In this document: in pieces, positions 36,546 to 43,848 of the stretch
Numbering within the stretch: the first letter of the stretch is position 1
How the letters are laid out: each line of letters starts with the position of its first letter
Source of the DNA: Xanthobacteraceae bacterium
GTDB lineage: Bacteria; Pseudomonadota; Alphaproteobacteria; Rhizobiales; Xanthobacteraceae
Length of the DNA: 64,000 nt
Direction: 5' to 3'
Assembly: GCA_019750915.1 (NCBI GenBank)
Contig: JAIENY010000008.1
Span: forward strand, 164,783-228,782
Notes under the pieces: model-generated
Databases searched by the model: none
The model's input: the letters and a program-made list of their open reading frames with translations, nothing else
What the model was told of the DNA's origin: nothing
Translations under genes and position numbers: made by a program

Positions 36546-37114
36546 GCTGACATCTTAGTATCAAGCGAGGCCTTGCGGTTCGTGGAACGGCGAATCTCGT
36601 GAGTCCGAAAAGCAATGGTTATGGAACACTCAAATGCGATGCGTTCGAACCAGCAAAATCAGATACTTCTTGAACGTAAATTTCAGGAGGTTTTCGGAAC
36701 ACATGCGCCGGTGTTAGCCTCAGGCCGCCATCATGTTCGCTACGAGAAGCCAGCACGGGCAAGTTCGCTGAGGGGTGCGGGGGAGAATCCGAAAGCCGAT
36801 GCCGCGATGTGGCGTCTCGCGTTTATTACCCTACCTCGATGTGAGGCAACGTGCCATCGAGCGTTGCTACAGATGTTACGGAGGGAGGATTCTCGCGCCA
36901 ATGGTCTTTGAATGAGTCAAGTTGACTCGCTTCACGAGAATGCACAGTCAGAGATTACGTCGAGAAGGGGCGCAATCAGGGAAGGCACGGGGGAAATTCG
37001 AAAGCTGCTGCTTCGAGCTCACGTCTCGCATGTGGAACCCTTTGCAATTTCGTCCGGGCCTTAATCCAACGAGACCGCGGCGTCGCTATTGAATCATTCA
37101 GCGTGCATTGCGTA
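36546..37114. other. Non-coding or weakly coding island stretch
   Basis: These 569 bases contain one 98-codon frame (36615-36911, starting MVMEHSNAMRSNQQNQILLE) with no good ribosome site and mixed composition. I do not call it a gene. No hairpin, tRNA or repeat array is evident. The stretch may be decayed sequence between the recombinase and the next gene. Confidence 0.4.
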
Positions 37115-37612
37115 TCATAAAGAAGGCCGGGCTTTTTCTTTAGTCTCTAGACGGTCGGTTGCGGCCACAATAAGATTTCCGCAGGCGTAGATAGCGCTGG
37201 TCACCATCTGAGTGTCTGTCATTTCTCGAATGGCCTGACGTTGCCGCTCGTTTTCCGTAACAGCTAAATAAGCCCTCCGTACTTCGTCCATTTTGATTGT
37301 AATCTGCTCATCCTTTAGCGAATGAACCAGCTCGTTTCGGACGTATGTGCAAAGGCTTAGAAGATCCCACATGTTTTGACCGACTTCAGGAGGGTCGATT
37401 TTCTTACACTCCTTGATTTTCAGCGCGGTGTAGAAGAAGTGTTGCGGGTCTTTTCCATTCGCTTCTAGAAATGTGCTCATAAAGCCCTCGACGACAATTT
37501 GCGCTTTCACCACTGTTAGAATCATATTGTCGATCCGCTCTATATGCTTCTTGGATCGTTCGTGGGCTTGCGCGAATAGTTCATCTTGAGACAGCTTACT
37601 GCGGTCTTCCAC
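37115..37612 (-). CDS. HEPN-type helical protein, 165 aa
   Basis: This all-helical protein carries RNELVH (Arg92-Asn93-x3-His97), the Rx4H signature with an Asn after the Arg that is typical of HEPN ribonucleases and toxins. The start (LSQDELFAQAHERSKKHIERIDNMIL) and the long middle helices fit the bundle. HEPN proteins often work as RNA-cutting toxins in toxin-antitoxin and abortive-infection systems; a partner antitoxin (MNT or small protein) is not visible beside it. Codon use looks more AT-rich than the neighbours. It is in the defence part of the island, though any role is inferred. Confidence 0.55.
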   Translation of the reverse strand: MEDRSKLSQDELFAQAHERSKKHIERIDNMILTVVKAQIVVEGFMSTFLEANGKDPQHFFYTALKIKECKKIDPPEVGQNMWDLLSLCTYVRNELVHSLKDEQITIKMDEVRRAYLAVTENERQRQAIREMTDTQMVTSAIYACGNLIVAATDRLETKEKARPSL

Positions 37613-37897
37613 GAATGCTCTCCCTGCCGATTTCTGCGCGGGAGAGTAGCAGACGCGAGATACAAAGGCTAAGGGCTAGGCGGGTATGATGCAGCAGTGG
37701 CTCCCATGCGCGCACTATGCAAACATGACCTTCAACGTCCGTTGACACTATTGTTAGTGGCATCGCCTATGAATCCGAAATGGTACTACTGCTCGGCGAG
37801 CCGAAACGCCTCTATGTCTATGGCTTGCAGCGAACGGCCGCCGAAGTCGTGACGATGATCGCCGGGCGCTATGACCGTTGAACTGTACGAAGTGAAC
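37613..37897. other. Intergenic stretch with a short relic frame
   Basis: An open frame of about 50 codons ends at the TGA near 37881 on the plus strand (AYESEMVLLLGEPKRLYVYGLQ and following). It follows a stop codon and lacks a start. It may be the tail of a lost gene; I cannot name it. Confidence 0.3.
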
Positions 37898-38113
37898 TCA
37901 CGTTACCGCATTCAGCTTGAATGAAATTTCGTATTCGACGAGTCGGACGCCGGAGATTCGTGATGCTGCAAGTTTGAGATCGTTCGTGATCTCCTTCGCA
38001 ACGATAATGCCGCGGACGGGCTTTGCAGTTTCCATGTTCGCTTCAATCCAACCCATGTAGCGAAGCAATTGACCGATGACGCGATCATAACCTCTGGAAA
38101 CCTTCAACTCCAC
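37898..38113 (-). pseudogene. Truncated NucS-like PD-(D/E)XK nuclease remnant
   Basis: The 71-codon frame reads VELKVSRGYDRVIGQLLRYMG, then VRGIIVAKEI and VRLVEYEISFKL. This matches the C-terminal half of the NucS-like nuclease domain, in which ELK is part of the PD-(D/E)XK site. The upstream Asp and the whole N-terminal domain are missing, and a TGA lies six codons before the first GTG. I therefore read it as a relic of a larger nuclease gene. It lies near another nuclease-like gene (38301), so this part of the island has lost or exchanged nuclease genes. Confidence 0.6.
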
Positions 38114-38300
38114 AGAGTCTTGGTAGGTTTCTCATAGATCGGCACGGCAGTCCCCCTAGCCCGGATTTTTGGACGTTCACCAATAGCAGCGGCGTCGATA
38201 TACTAGCCAGCCCGATACGCCTTCAAAACCCGAAGTGAATGAAGACACCGACTTATAAAAATGTTCTTCACTGGATTTGCTCGGGCTACATGCGCGAACT

Positions 38301-38732
38301 ATGGACGAACTGCGAGCGCGTGGAGTCGTCAGAACATCGAACAATCCGACCGGCGATCTTGCGGAAACGCTGTTCTGCAAAGCCTTCGGTTGGCGGCAGG
38401 CTGGCAACTCAAACAGATCAATTGATGCTGTTGACGATAAGACAGGCCAGACGTTTCAGATTAAAGGCCGCCGTCTAACTGCTCCAAATGGCTCCCGGCA
38501 ATTATCTGCTATTCGTGAACTCGATAACGGCGGCTTCGATTTTGTCGCGGCCGTGTTGTTCGACCGTGAATATAAAGTGCTTCGCGCCGCGCTTGTGCCT
38601 CATGCAATTATCCTAGGTGGCGCTCGCTTCGTGCAGAGAACGAACAGCAGCAAATTCATGCTTCGCGATGAAGTGTGGAGCGTTGCCAGTGTTCGCGATG
38701 TGACCGAACAACTTAAGGGCGTCGTGATCTAG
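38301..38732 (+). CDS. PD-(D/E)XK-like DUF6998 protein, probably frameshifted
   Basis: From the ATG at 38301 a 143-residue protein reads MDELRARGVVRTSNNPTGDL, then the nuclease-fold block NRSIDAVDD...QIKGRRLTAP, then SRQLSAIRELD and FDFVAAVLFD. The Asp and the QxK match a PD-(D/E)XK active site with Gln for Glu. The natural N-terminus probably starts at 38239 in another frame (MKTPTYKNVLHWICSGYMREL), and joins at RELRARG if 11 bases (38300-38310) are removed. That segment is bounded by direct repeats CGAACT. The gene thus looks frameshifted by an 11-bp duplication; the product from 38301 may still fold. Family name DUF6998 is from memory. Confidence 0.55.
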   Translation: MDELRARGVVRTSNNPTGDLAETLFCKAFGWRQAGNSNRSIDAVDDKTGQTFQIKGRRLTAPNGSRQLSAIRELDNGGFDFVAAVLFDREYKVLRAALVPHAIILGGARFVQRTNSSKFMLRDEVWSVASVRDVTEQLKGVVI

Positions 38733-38762
38733 TGGACTGCGCTGCACCTTGAATCGCGGTTG

Positions 38763-38915
38763 TCACGGCTCTTTCAGCGGCGGCCGGACCAAGCGATAGG
38801 CTAGCGCGATGACGAAGATCGTCACCGGCACGACCGCGAGCCACACGCCCACGAATCCATTGGCAGAAAGCGACAGCCCGAACGCGCTGAAAACGAATTG
38901 GCCGAGCTCGGTCAC
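38763..38915 (-). CDS. Small membrane protein, 50 aa
   Basis: This short frame starts at the GTG at 38915 (TAAGG about 6 bases upstream) and ends at the TGA at 38765-38763. The protein (begins VTELGQFVFSAFGLSLSANG) has one membrane helix near residues 21-42 and a basic tail (YRLVRPPLKEP). It starts 6 bp after the HTH gene on the same strand, implying one transcript. The family is not recognised; such small membrane partners are common with mobile-element regulators. Confidence 0.5.
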   Translation of the reverse strand: MTELGQFVFSAFGLSLSANGFVGVWLAVVPVTIFVIALAYRLVRPPLKEP

Positions 38916-38921
38916 TGCACC

Positions 38922-39368
38922 TTAACCTCCGACCCTGTGCGCCTCGCGCAATCGCTGCCGACGTTCCTCAAGGCGCTGCTGTGCGAGTGGCTTGAGCAGT
39001 TCGATCAATGGCGAGAGGTCATGACCCTTGCGCCGTCGGGCTCCCTTCGGGTGCCGATACTTGACCAGAAATCCCTTCTTGCGGAGCGAGGTCAGATATC
39101 GCTCGACCGTCCGCTCACCCACGCCCATCCGACGGGCAATCGTTTTAGCGCTCGGAAATGGCAACCGGTCAGGGGCGTACCAGTGCGCCAAGATATGCAG
39201 CGCCACATTGAGCTCTTCGCTCGTAAGCCCGAGTTCGCTCTGATGGAACAGCAGCACATCCGGCAACGGCTGGTACCCAGCAGCAGCTACGACGCCGAAG
39301 CGGGCGGTGACGCGCCCCCGCTCGTAATCGAGGTCTTCCGGCAGATCGGGAATGGCTTGTTCGTTCAT
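38922..39368 (-). CDS. Winged-helix/HTH protein
   Basis: This 148-residue protein has a helix-turn-helix in its middle: LGLTSEELNVALHILAHWYAPDRLPFPSAKTIARRMGVGERTVERYLTSLRKKGFLVKYRHP. The recognition helix is at VGERTVERYLTSL, and a wing follows. The C-terminus is Arg/Leu-rich and probably helical (QQRLEERRQRLREAHR). This layout is typical of replication-initiation or plasmid-type regulators (RepA-like winged helix) and of helix-turn-helix_36 proteins. I start it at the ATG at 39368; a TTG upstream is possible. It is divergent from the ATPase module; the 8-5-8 palindrome at 39554 lies between them and could be its operator. Confidence 0.65.
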   Translation of the reverse strand: MNEQAIPDLPEDLDYERGRVTARFGVVAAAGYQPLPDVLLFHQSELGLTSEELNVALHILAHWYAPDRLPFPSAKTIARRMGVGERTVERYLTSLRKKGFLVKYRHPKGARRRKGHDLSPLIELLKPLAQQRLEERRQRLREAHRVGG

Positions 39369-39553
39369 GGGCCACAACAAACCAGAAAATCGAGGGGAGG
39401 GATACTCTGCTTCGCTTCAAGACACGTTTCTGGCGGTAAATAGCGGACGAGCCCGGACCCGGCCAGCACATGGGCCGATATCGAGCGGCTTCGGGCTGTG
39501 GACCAGACGAATCTTTATTGCGCCAAGCAGATTCTTCTGGACTCTTTATTTCG

Positions 39554-39574
39554 TGTAATTTAGAGGAAATTACA
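39554..39574. promoter_or_regulatory. Perfect palindrome upstream of the ATPase module
   Basis: TGTAATTT-n5-AAATTACA is a perfect 8-bp inverted repeat with a 5-bp spacer (AGAGG), in an AT-rich stretch that is likely promoter DNA, about 43 bases before the ATG at 39617. Candidate binders on the island are the XRE protein (31903) and the winged-helix protein (38922). Confidence 0.65.
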
Positions 39575-39616
39575 TAGATTTTTTAATACCGCCATTTGAG
39601 GCGCAGAAGGAGACAC

Positions 39617-39880
39617 ATGATGCTGGACCAAACCAACAAGGAAACCTCTACAGCGAAGGCTGCAAAGCGTCAAAAGTTCGTTGACCTGGCGGAAAGTCGG
39701 ACTGTCAACGCGATCAAGGCAATCCGCATAATCGGCAAGCTAGGCAACAAAAACGCCTACCAGTTCGATGATTCGGACGTTCAGAAGATCGTCCGGGCAC
39801 TCAATAGAGAGGTCGATGCTCTCAAATCGCGCATGTCTTCTACGGGCGGTAAAGAGTCCGTCGATTTTAAGTTAGACTGA
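39617..39880 (+). CDS. Small helical protein in the ATPase module, 87 aa
   Basis: The start ATG at 39617 has AGAAGGAG upstream, with a second ATG next to it. The product is charged and helical (MMLDQTNKETSTAKAAKRQKF, then VNAIKAIRIIGKLGNKNAYQFDDSDVQKIVRALNREVDALKSRM), with a possible short coiled region near residues 50-75. It is not recognised. It ends 26 bp before the GHKL ATPase gene, which has its own strong ribosome site, so the two are almost certainly one operon. A role as specificity subunit, adaptor or antitoxin-like partner is conceivable but not shown. Confidence 0.75.
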   Translation: MMLDQTNKETSTAKAAKRQKFVDLAESRTVNAIKAIRIIGKLGNKNAYQFDDSDVQKIVRALNREVDALKSRMSSTGGKESVDFKLD

Positions 39881-39906
39881 AATATCAACAACTTGGGGAG
39901 GGGTTT

Positions 39907-42432
39907 ATGACAAACGGCCAGATTCGGGACTTCTGTATCGCGCTGCTTCATGCCGAGACCGAAGACGAAGTTGTCGAGTTGCTGAAGAAGCAGGGATACT
40001 GGGACAAGCCCGAACTCTGGCGCCACTACGGCGACCTGGAAAACAACTGGGGTCAGGGAGGCAATCAGCAGAGCCTCGCCGAGGCCGCCCTGGTGGAAAA
40101 GATCGTCAATTCGGTCGATGCCCGCCTCATCAACGAGTGCTTGGAGCGCGGGGTCGACCCGAAGAGCGCCGACGCCCCGAAAACCATCCGCGAGGCCGTT
40201 TCTCGCTTCTTTGAGGGCGGAACCGGCAAGAAGCTAGCTACCGGGGGACTGATCGAAGAGTGGAGCGACGAGAAAATCCGCGAAGTCGCGCAGGGCATCA
40301 CCCTGTGCGGCACCGGCATCCGCCCGGTCATGAATCTGACGATCTCAGACTGCGGTGAAGGCCAGACGCCTCGGAAAATCCCGTTCACCATTATGTCGCT
40401 CAGCAAGAGCAACAAGATGTACATCCCTTTCGTCCAGGGGCAGTTCAATCAGGGCGGCACAGGAGCGCTGCGCTTCTGCGGTAAGCACAACATGCAGCTT
40501 GTCATCAGCCGCCGTAATCCGAAGCTGCTTGGTCCTGACCCAGACGATGGTGACGGCAATTGGGGCTTCACCGTGGTCCGCCGCGAGCGGCCCGAGGGCA
40601 GCCGTAAGAACTCAATCTTGTCCTATCTGGCTCCCGTCGGCGTCGGCACCGAGCATCCGGAGCGCAAGGGCGACATCCTTTCCTTCTCGTCGCCGACCAT
40701 GAAACTCTTTCCGGACAAGGAGAGTCCCTACGGCCGCGAGGCCACCTACGGCACCGCGATCAAGCTCTACGACTACAAGTATCTGGGCGAACGCTCCAAC
40801 ATCATCCGGGGCCGCAGTATCCTGAGCCGGCTCGACTTACTGCTGCCGGAGATCGCGCTGCCGATCCGCCTTTATGAGTTCCGCAAGAGCCAGCAGGGCA
40901 AATATCTCGACCCCGGTAGCCGGGAGACATCATTGAGCGGTTTGCGGCGTCGCCTCAACAACACGACCAACGTTGAAGACGGCTTCCCGATCCGCATCCC
41001 TTTTTCGCCGTCGGGTGAGCCGCTGTTCGCCACGGTCTATGCGTTCAAGCAGGCCGGTACGGCACGCGACGATGAAGACGAGGACGAGAGCGAGACGAAA
41101 AAGAAGAAGCTCGGCGGCCTGACCCGCTATCGCAAGCGCGAGGGCGTGCTGTTCGTTCGCAACGGCCAGACGCAGGGTACGCTGCCGAAGGATTTCTTCC
41201 GCCGAGACTCTATGAAGCTCAAGACCATCGCCGACGACCTTATGGTGTTCGTCGAGTGCGACCAGATGGGCGACGAAAACCGCGAAGACCTGTTCATGCC
41301 CTCGCGTGATCGCCTCACCGAGAACGATTTCAAGGTTGAACTGATCGACATGCTCGAACAGGCTCTGAAGAACGACGAAACGCTTCGGCAACTGCGGAAT
41401 AAGCGCCAGAAGGAGATGATGTCGGACAAGCTGAAGGACGACAAGCCGCTCGCCGACAAGCTTCAGAACCTCATCAAGAGCTCGCCGAATCTGACGGCCC
41501 TTCTTCAGCTCGGCCAGCGCATCACCGCGCCGTTTAACGCCAACCCGACCGGGACGCAGGAGGAGAAGCCGTTCAAAGGCGAGGTGTATCCGACCTTCTT
41601 CAAGGTCAAGGGCACTTCATACGGCGAGCAGCACAAGCGCGATTGCCCAGTCAACTATCGGATGCGCTTGACTTTCGAGACCGATGCCCGCGATGACTAC
41701 TTTAGCCGCCGCATCGAGGGCGGCAAGTTCTCGATTCTGTGGACCGACAAGGCAGGCAAGGAACACAAGGTGTCGATTGTCGGCCCGAATCTCCGCAGCG
41801 GGTCAGCGAGCGTCATGGTGACGTTGCCCGAAGCCATCGATGTCGGTGATGTGCTTTCGATGGTCGCCGTTACCGAAGATTCACGCGCTACCTTCAAGAA
41901 CAAGATCGAAGTGACCGTTCGCCCGTGGGCCGAGCACAACAAGGGCGGCGGCACGAAAAAGAAGGACAAGAAGCCAGATACCAAGCAGGGCGACGAGCGG
42001 GAACGGCCGCGTGAGCTCAGCACGCCGAAGATGGACCCGGTATACCGCGACCGCTGGGAAAAGTTCGGCTTCGATGAATACACCGCCATGCGGATGGACA
42101 CCGAGTACGACGATGCCGAGAACGAAATACCGGTATTCCGCATCAATATGGACAACACCCCGCTCCTGAATGAAATCAAGCATCGCCGTCTCAACGACGA
42201 GAACGCCCGCAATCAGTTCATGTACGGTAACGTGCTGGTCGGGCTGGCGCTGTTGCTTCAGGACAAGGATAAAAGCGAGCAATCGCCTGATGCAGCACAG
42301 GAGAAGGTCGAAGATAAGATTGACTCAATGTGCCGTGCGTTCGCGCCGTTCATGCTGTCGCTGACGACGCTCGGGCAGGAAGACCTGTCCGATGGCGAAC
42401 AGATTGACGGGCTTGAGGCTGCGACGGGATAA
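39907..42432 (+). CDS. GHKL-fold ATPase (Hsp90/MutL/MORC-like), 841 aa
   Basis: The N-terminal part shows the three GHKL boxes: the N box EKIVNSVDA (Glu64, Asn68, Asp71), the G1 box DCGEG (148-152) and the G2 box GQFNQGGTGAL (178-188). The context WGQGGNQQSLAEAALVEK before the N box is characteristic of this protein group. The middle (about 330-560) may hold an S5-like or transducer part. A Lys/Asp-rich linker with KKKDKKPD is near 670-700, and the C-terminal 150 residues are acidic and helical. Proteins of this kind have been linked to restriction-modification genes; the partner methyltransferase is convergent here. GGGGAGGGG precedes the ATG. Confidence 0.82.
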   Translation: MTNGQIRDFCIALLHAETEDEVVELLKKQGYWDKPELWRHYGDLENNWGQGGNQQSLAEAALVEKIVNSVDARLINECLERGVDPKSADAPKTIREAVSRFFEGGTGKKLATGGLIEEWSDEKIREVAQGITLCGTGIRPVMNLTISDCGEGQTPRKIPFTIMSLSKSNKMYIPFVQGQFNQGGTGALRFCGKHNMQLVISRRNPKLLGPDPDDGDGNWGFTVVRRERPEGSRKNSILSYLAPVGVGTEHPERKGDILSFSSPTMKLFPDKESPYGREATYGTAIKLYDYKYLGERSNIIRGRSILSRLDLLLPEIALPIRLYEFRKSQQGKYLDPGSRETSLSGLRRRLNNTTNVEDGFPIRIPFSPSGEPLFATVYAFKQAGTARDDEDEDESETKKKKLGGLTRYRKREGVLFVRNGQTQGTLPKDFFRRDSMKLKTIADDLMVFVECDQMGDENREDLFMPSRDRLTENDFKVELIDMLEQALKNDETLRQLRNKRQKEMMSDKLKDDKPLADKLQNLIKSSPNLTALLQLGQRITAPFNANPTGTQEEKPFKGEVYPTFFKVKGTSYGEQHKRDCPVNYRMRLTFETDARDDYFSRRIEGGKFSILWTDKAGKEHKVSIVGPNLRSGSASVMVTLPEAIDVGDVLSMVAVTEDSRATFKNKIEVTVRPWAEHNKGGGTKKKDKKPDTKQGDERERPRELSTPKMDPVYRDRWEKFGFDEYTAMRMDTEYDDAENEIPVFRINMDNTPLLNEIKHRRLNDENARNQFMYGNVLVGLALLLQDKDKSEQSPDAAQEKVEDKIDSMCRAFAPFMLSLTTLGQEDLSDGEQIDGLEAATG

Positions 42433-43633
42433 GCTTTTGGTGCAGCAGCACAACTTCCTTGCTCGCGGGCGTGGCGCCTCGCTGCTCGCTGTACCACCGA
42501 CGGCTGGGGACTTCGCGCCATAGGCGGCCGTCGCCTTCTTTCTTGAGCTCTGAAAGGAACATTTCTTTCAGGCCCGCTTGCTCCATGGCTTCGAGGTATT
42601 TCGGAAGTTGCCAATGCGCCTCTGAAAACGCGAGCATTTGTACGAACACCGTCTTATGGTTCGCAATGGCCGCGACCGACGACATCGTTGCTTTGATATT
42701 GGCGAAATAGGTGGCGAGCTCAGGATATTTTCGGTCGCCCATTGTGTAATAGCTGCCCCCGGCCCCATCGAGCTTGTTGGCAATCATGAACGGCAGCGGG
42801 ACTTCCTTGCCGCCATCCACTTGCCAGCGGTGGTAGAGGACGTGCACGCCCGGATACGGCGGTGACGTTACGACGAGGCGCGGTGCCCGGAGATCGAAGA
42901 GCGATGGGTCGTGTTGAAGACCCCAAGCGTTTCGGCGAAGCACCGTGACCGACTGGCGGCCATTCTCTTTCACGGCAGCGCGGAGTTCGCGAGCGCCGCG
43001 CAACATCTCTCCCGCGTACTCCATGAGGGAGATGCGGAAATCATCGACTGAGGGTGGCTGTTTGCGGCCGTCGAGCGCCCATTGAGCTGTGCGGAGCACC
43101 ACACAGCGACCGAAGGCGACCATACGGGGCTTCTGCAACTTCACCGCAGACGCGAGAGCTTGATCGATTGCTTTGCGCAGCCGCCATCGCGACGGGTCAT
43201 CGAGGTGCTTGTAATAGCCGAGGGCTTCGTAATCCTCGAACGTCACCGATGGCCGGTGAATGTCAACGCGCTGAGGAAGCTTGATGGCCCAGCGTTGCAG
43301 CGTGTCCAGCTCGGCTTCGGACAGGATCGTGCATTTCACCGATGCGACAAATTCAGCCAGCGTGCTGATGTCCACGCCAACGCCCTCGCGGCCAGCGGCG
43401 AGCGCTTCTACCAGCGTCGTGCCACCGCCAACGTGAGGGTCCAGGACCACGTCGCCTGGCTTGGTGAAGGTCTGGATCGCCGCTCTGGCGAAGACGGGTG
43501 AGAACCGGGCGGGATACTTGTAGTAGCCATGCGTCAGGCCGCGCACAGGCGAAGCGTCACGCGCTGCATCGATCAGCGCGGCTTGTGCCTCGCTCGGCAG
43601 GTCGAGATAGGAGCGTTTGCCCGATTCATACAT
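42350..43633 (-). CDS. DNA methyltransferase (N4-cytosine/N6-adenine type)
   Basis: This 427-residue enzyme has HGYYKYPARFSP near the start (the region beside the AdoMet site in this family). The AdoMet loop is VVLDPHVGGGTTLVEAL...GVDIS (motif I, 64-90) and the catalytic SPPY is TSPPYPGVHVLYHRW (motif IV, Ser257-Tyr260). SPPY favours cytosine-N4 over adenine-N6 as target, but does not prove it. The long stretch between motifs I and IV may carry target recognition. The gene ends 83 bp inside the ATPase gene's 3' end on the opposite strand, so its last 27 codons lie in the overlap. It is the last gene before attR. Confidence 0.85.
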   Translation of the reverse strand: MYESGKRSYLDLPSEAQAALIDAARDASPVRGLTHGYYKYPARFSPVFARAAIQTFTKPGDVVLDPHVGGGTTLVEALAAGREGVGVDISTLAEFVASVKCTILSEAELDTLQRWAIKLPQRVDIHRPSVTFEDYEALGYYKHLDDPSRWRLRKAIDQALASAVKLQKPRMVAFGRCVVLRTAQWALDGRKQPPSVDDFRISLMEYAGEMLRGARELRAAVKENGRQSVTVLRRNAWGLQHDPSLFDLRAPRLVVTSPPYPGVHVLYHRWQVDGGKEVPLPFMIANKLDGAGGSYYTMGDRKYPELATYFANIKATMSSVAAIANHKTVFVQMLAFSEAHWQLPKYLEAMEQAGLKEMFLSELKKEGDGRLWREVPSRRWYSEQRGATPASKEVVLLHQKLIPSQPQARQSVRHRTGLPARASSATA

Positions 43634-43814
43634 CGGTAATCATAAACGGCCTTCTTGGTTAATGCCGCCTTACCGAGAATCGTCCTAGGGCATTGGGGGT
43701 CGTACTGGTGTTTTCGCATTGACCCTCGACGCTCCGCTAACTGTCTGCTACACATTATTCGCGGGTCGGCCAAAAAGCCCAGTATTTTCAAGGCTCTTTT
43801 ATCTTGACTGGTGT

Positions 43815-43832
43815 TTCCCCTAGGGAGCGCCA
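43815..43832 (+). repeat. attR of the tRNA-Glu island
   Basis: TTCCCCTAGGGAGCGCCA is identical to the tRNA-Glu 3' end at 29435-29452. No upstream tRNA sequence is present here, as expected for the far end of an island. Confidence 0.9.
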
Positions 43833-43848
43833 TTTGCGAACACAGCAC

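Larger units (their letters stand above)
29435..43832. mobile_element. 14.4-kb genomic island in tRNA-Glu
   Basis: The borders are exact 18-bp direct repeats of the tRNA-Glu 3' end. A tyrosine integrase gene lies 99 bp inside attL, the usual layout of tRNA-targeting islands. Content is accessory: integrase, XRE regulator, polymerase-like gene, serine recombinase, HEPN-type protein, nuclease-related genes, HTH gene, GHKL ATPase and DNA methyltransferase. No conjugation, capsid or terminase genes are visible, so it is not a complete phage or conjugative element. The host genes outside (DUF6476 and DEAD-box helicase) would be neighbours of the tRNA without it. Confidence 0.9.

Noticed and set aside
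36615..36911. 98-codon frame in the island after the recombinase
   Set aside because: It lacks a ribosome site and typical coding pattern; kept only as a note in the non-coding stretch.
43573..43848. 91-codon minus-strand frame across attR
   Set aside because: It crosses the island border into the methyltransferase start and would not exist before integration.
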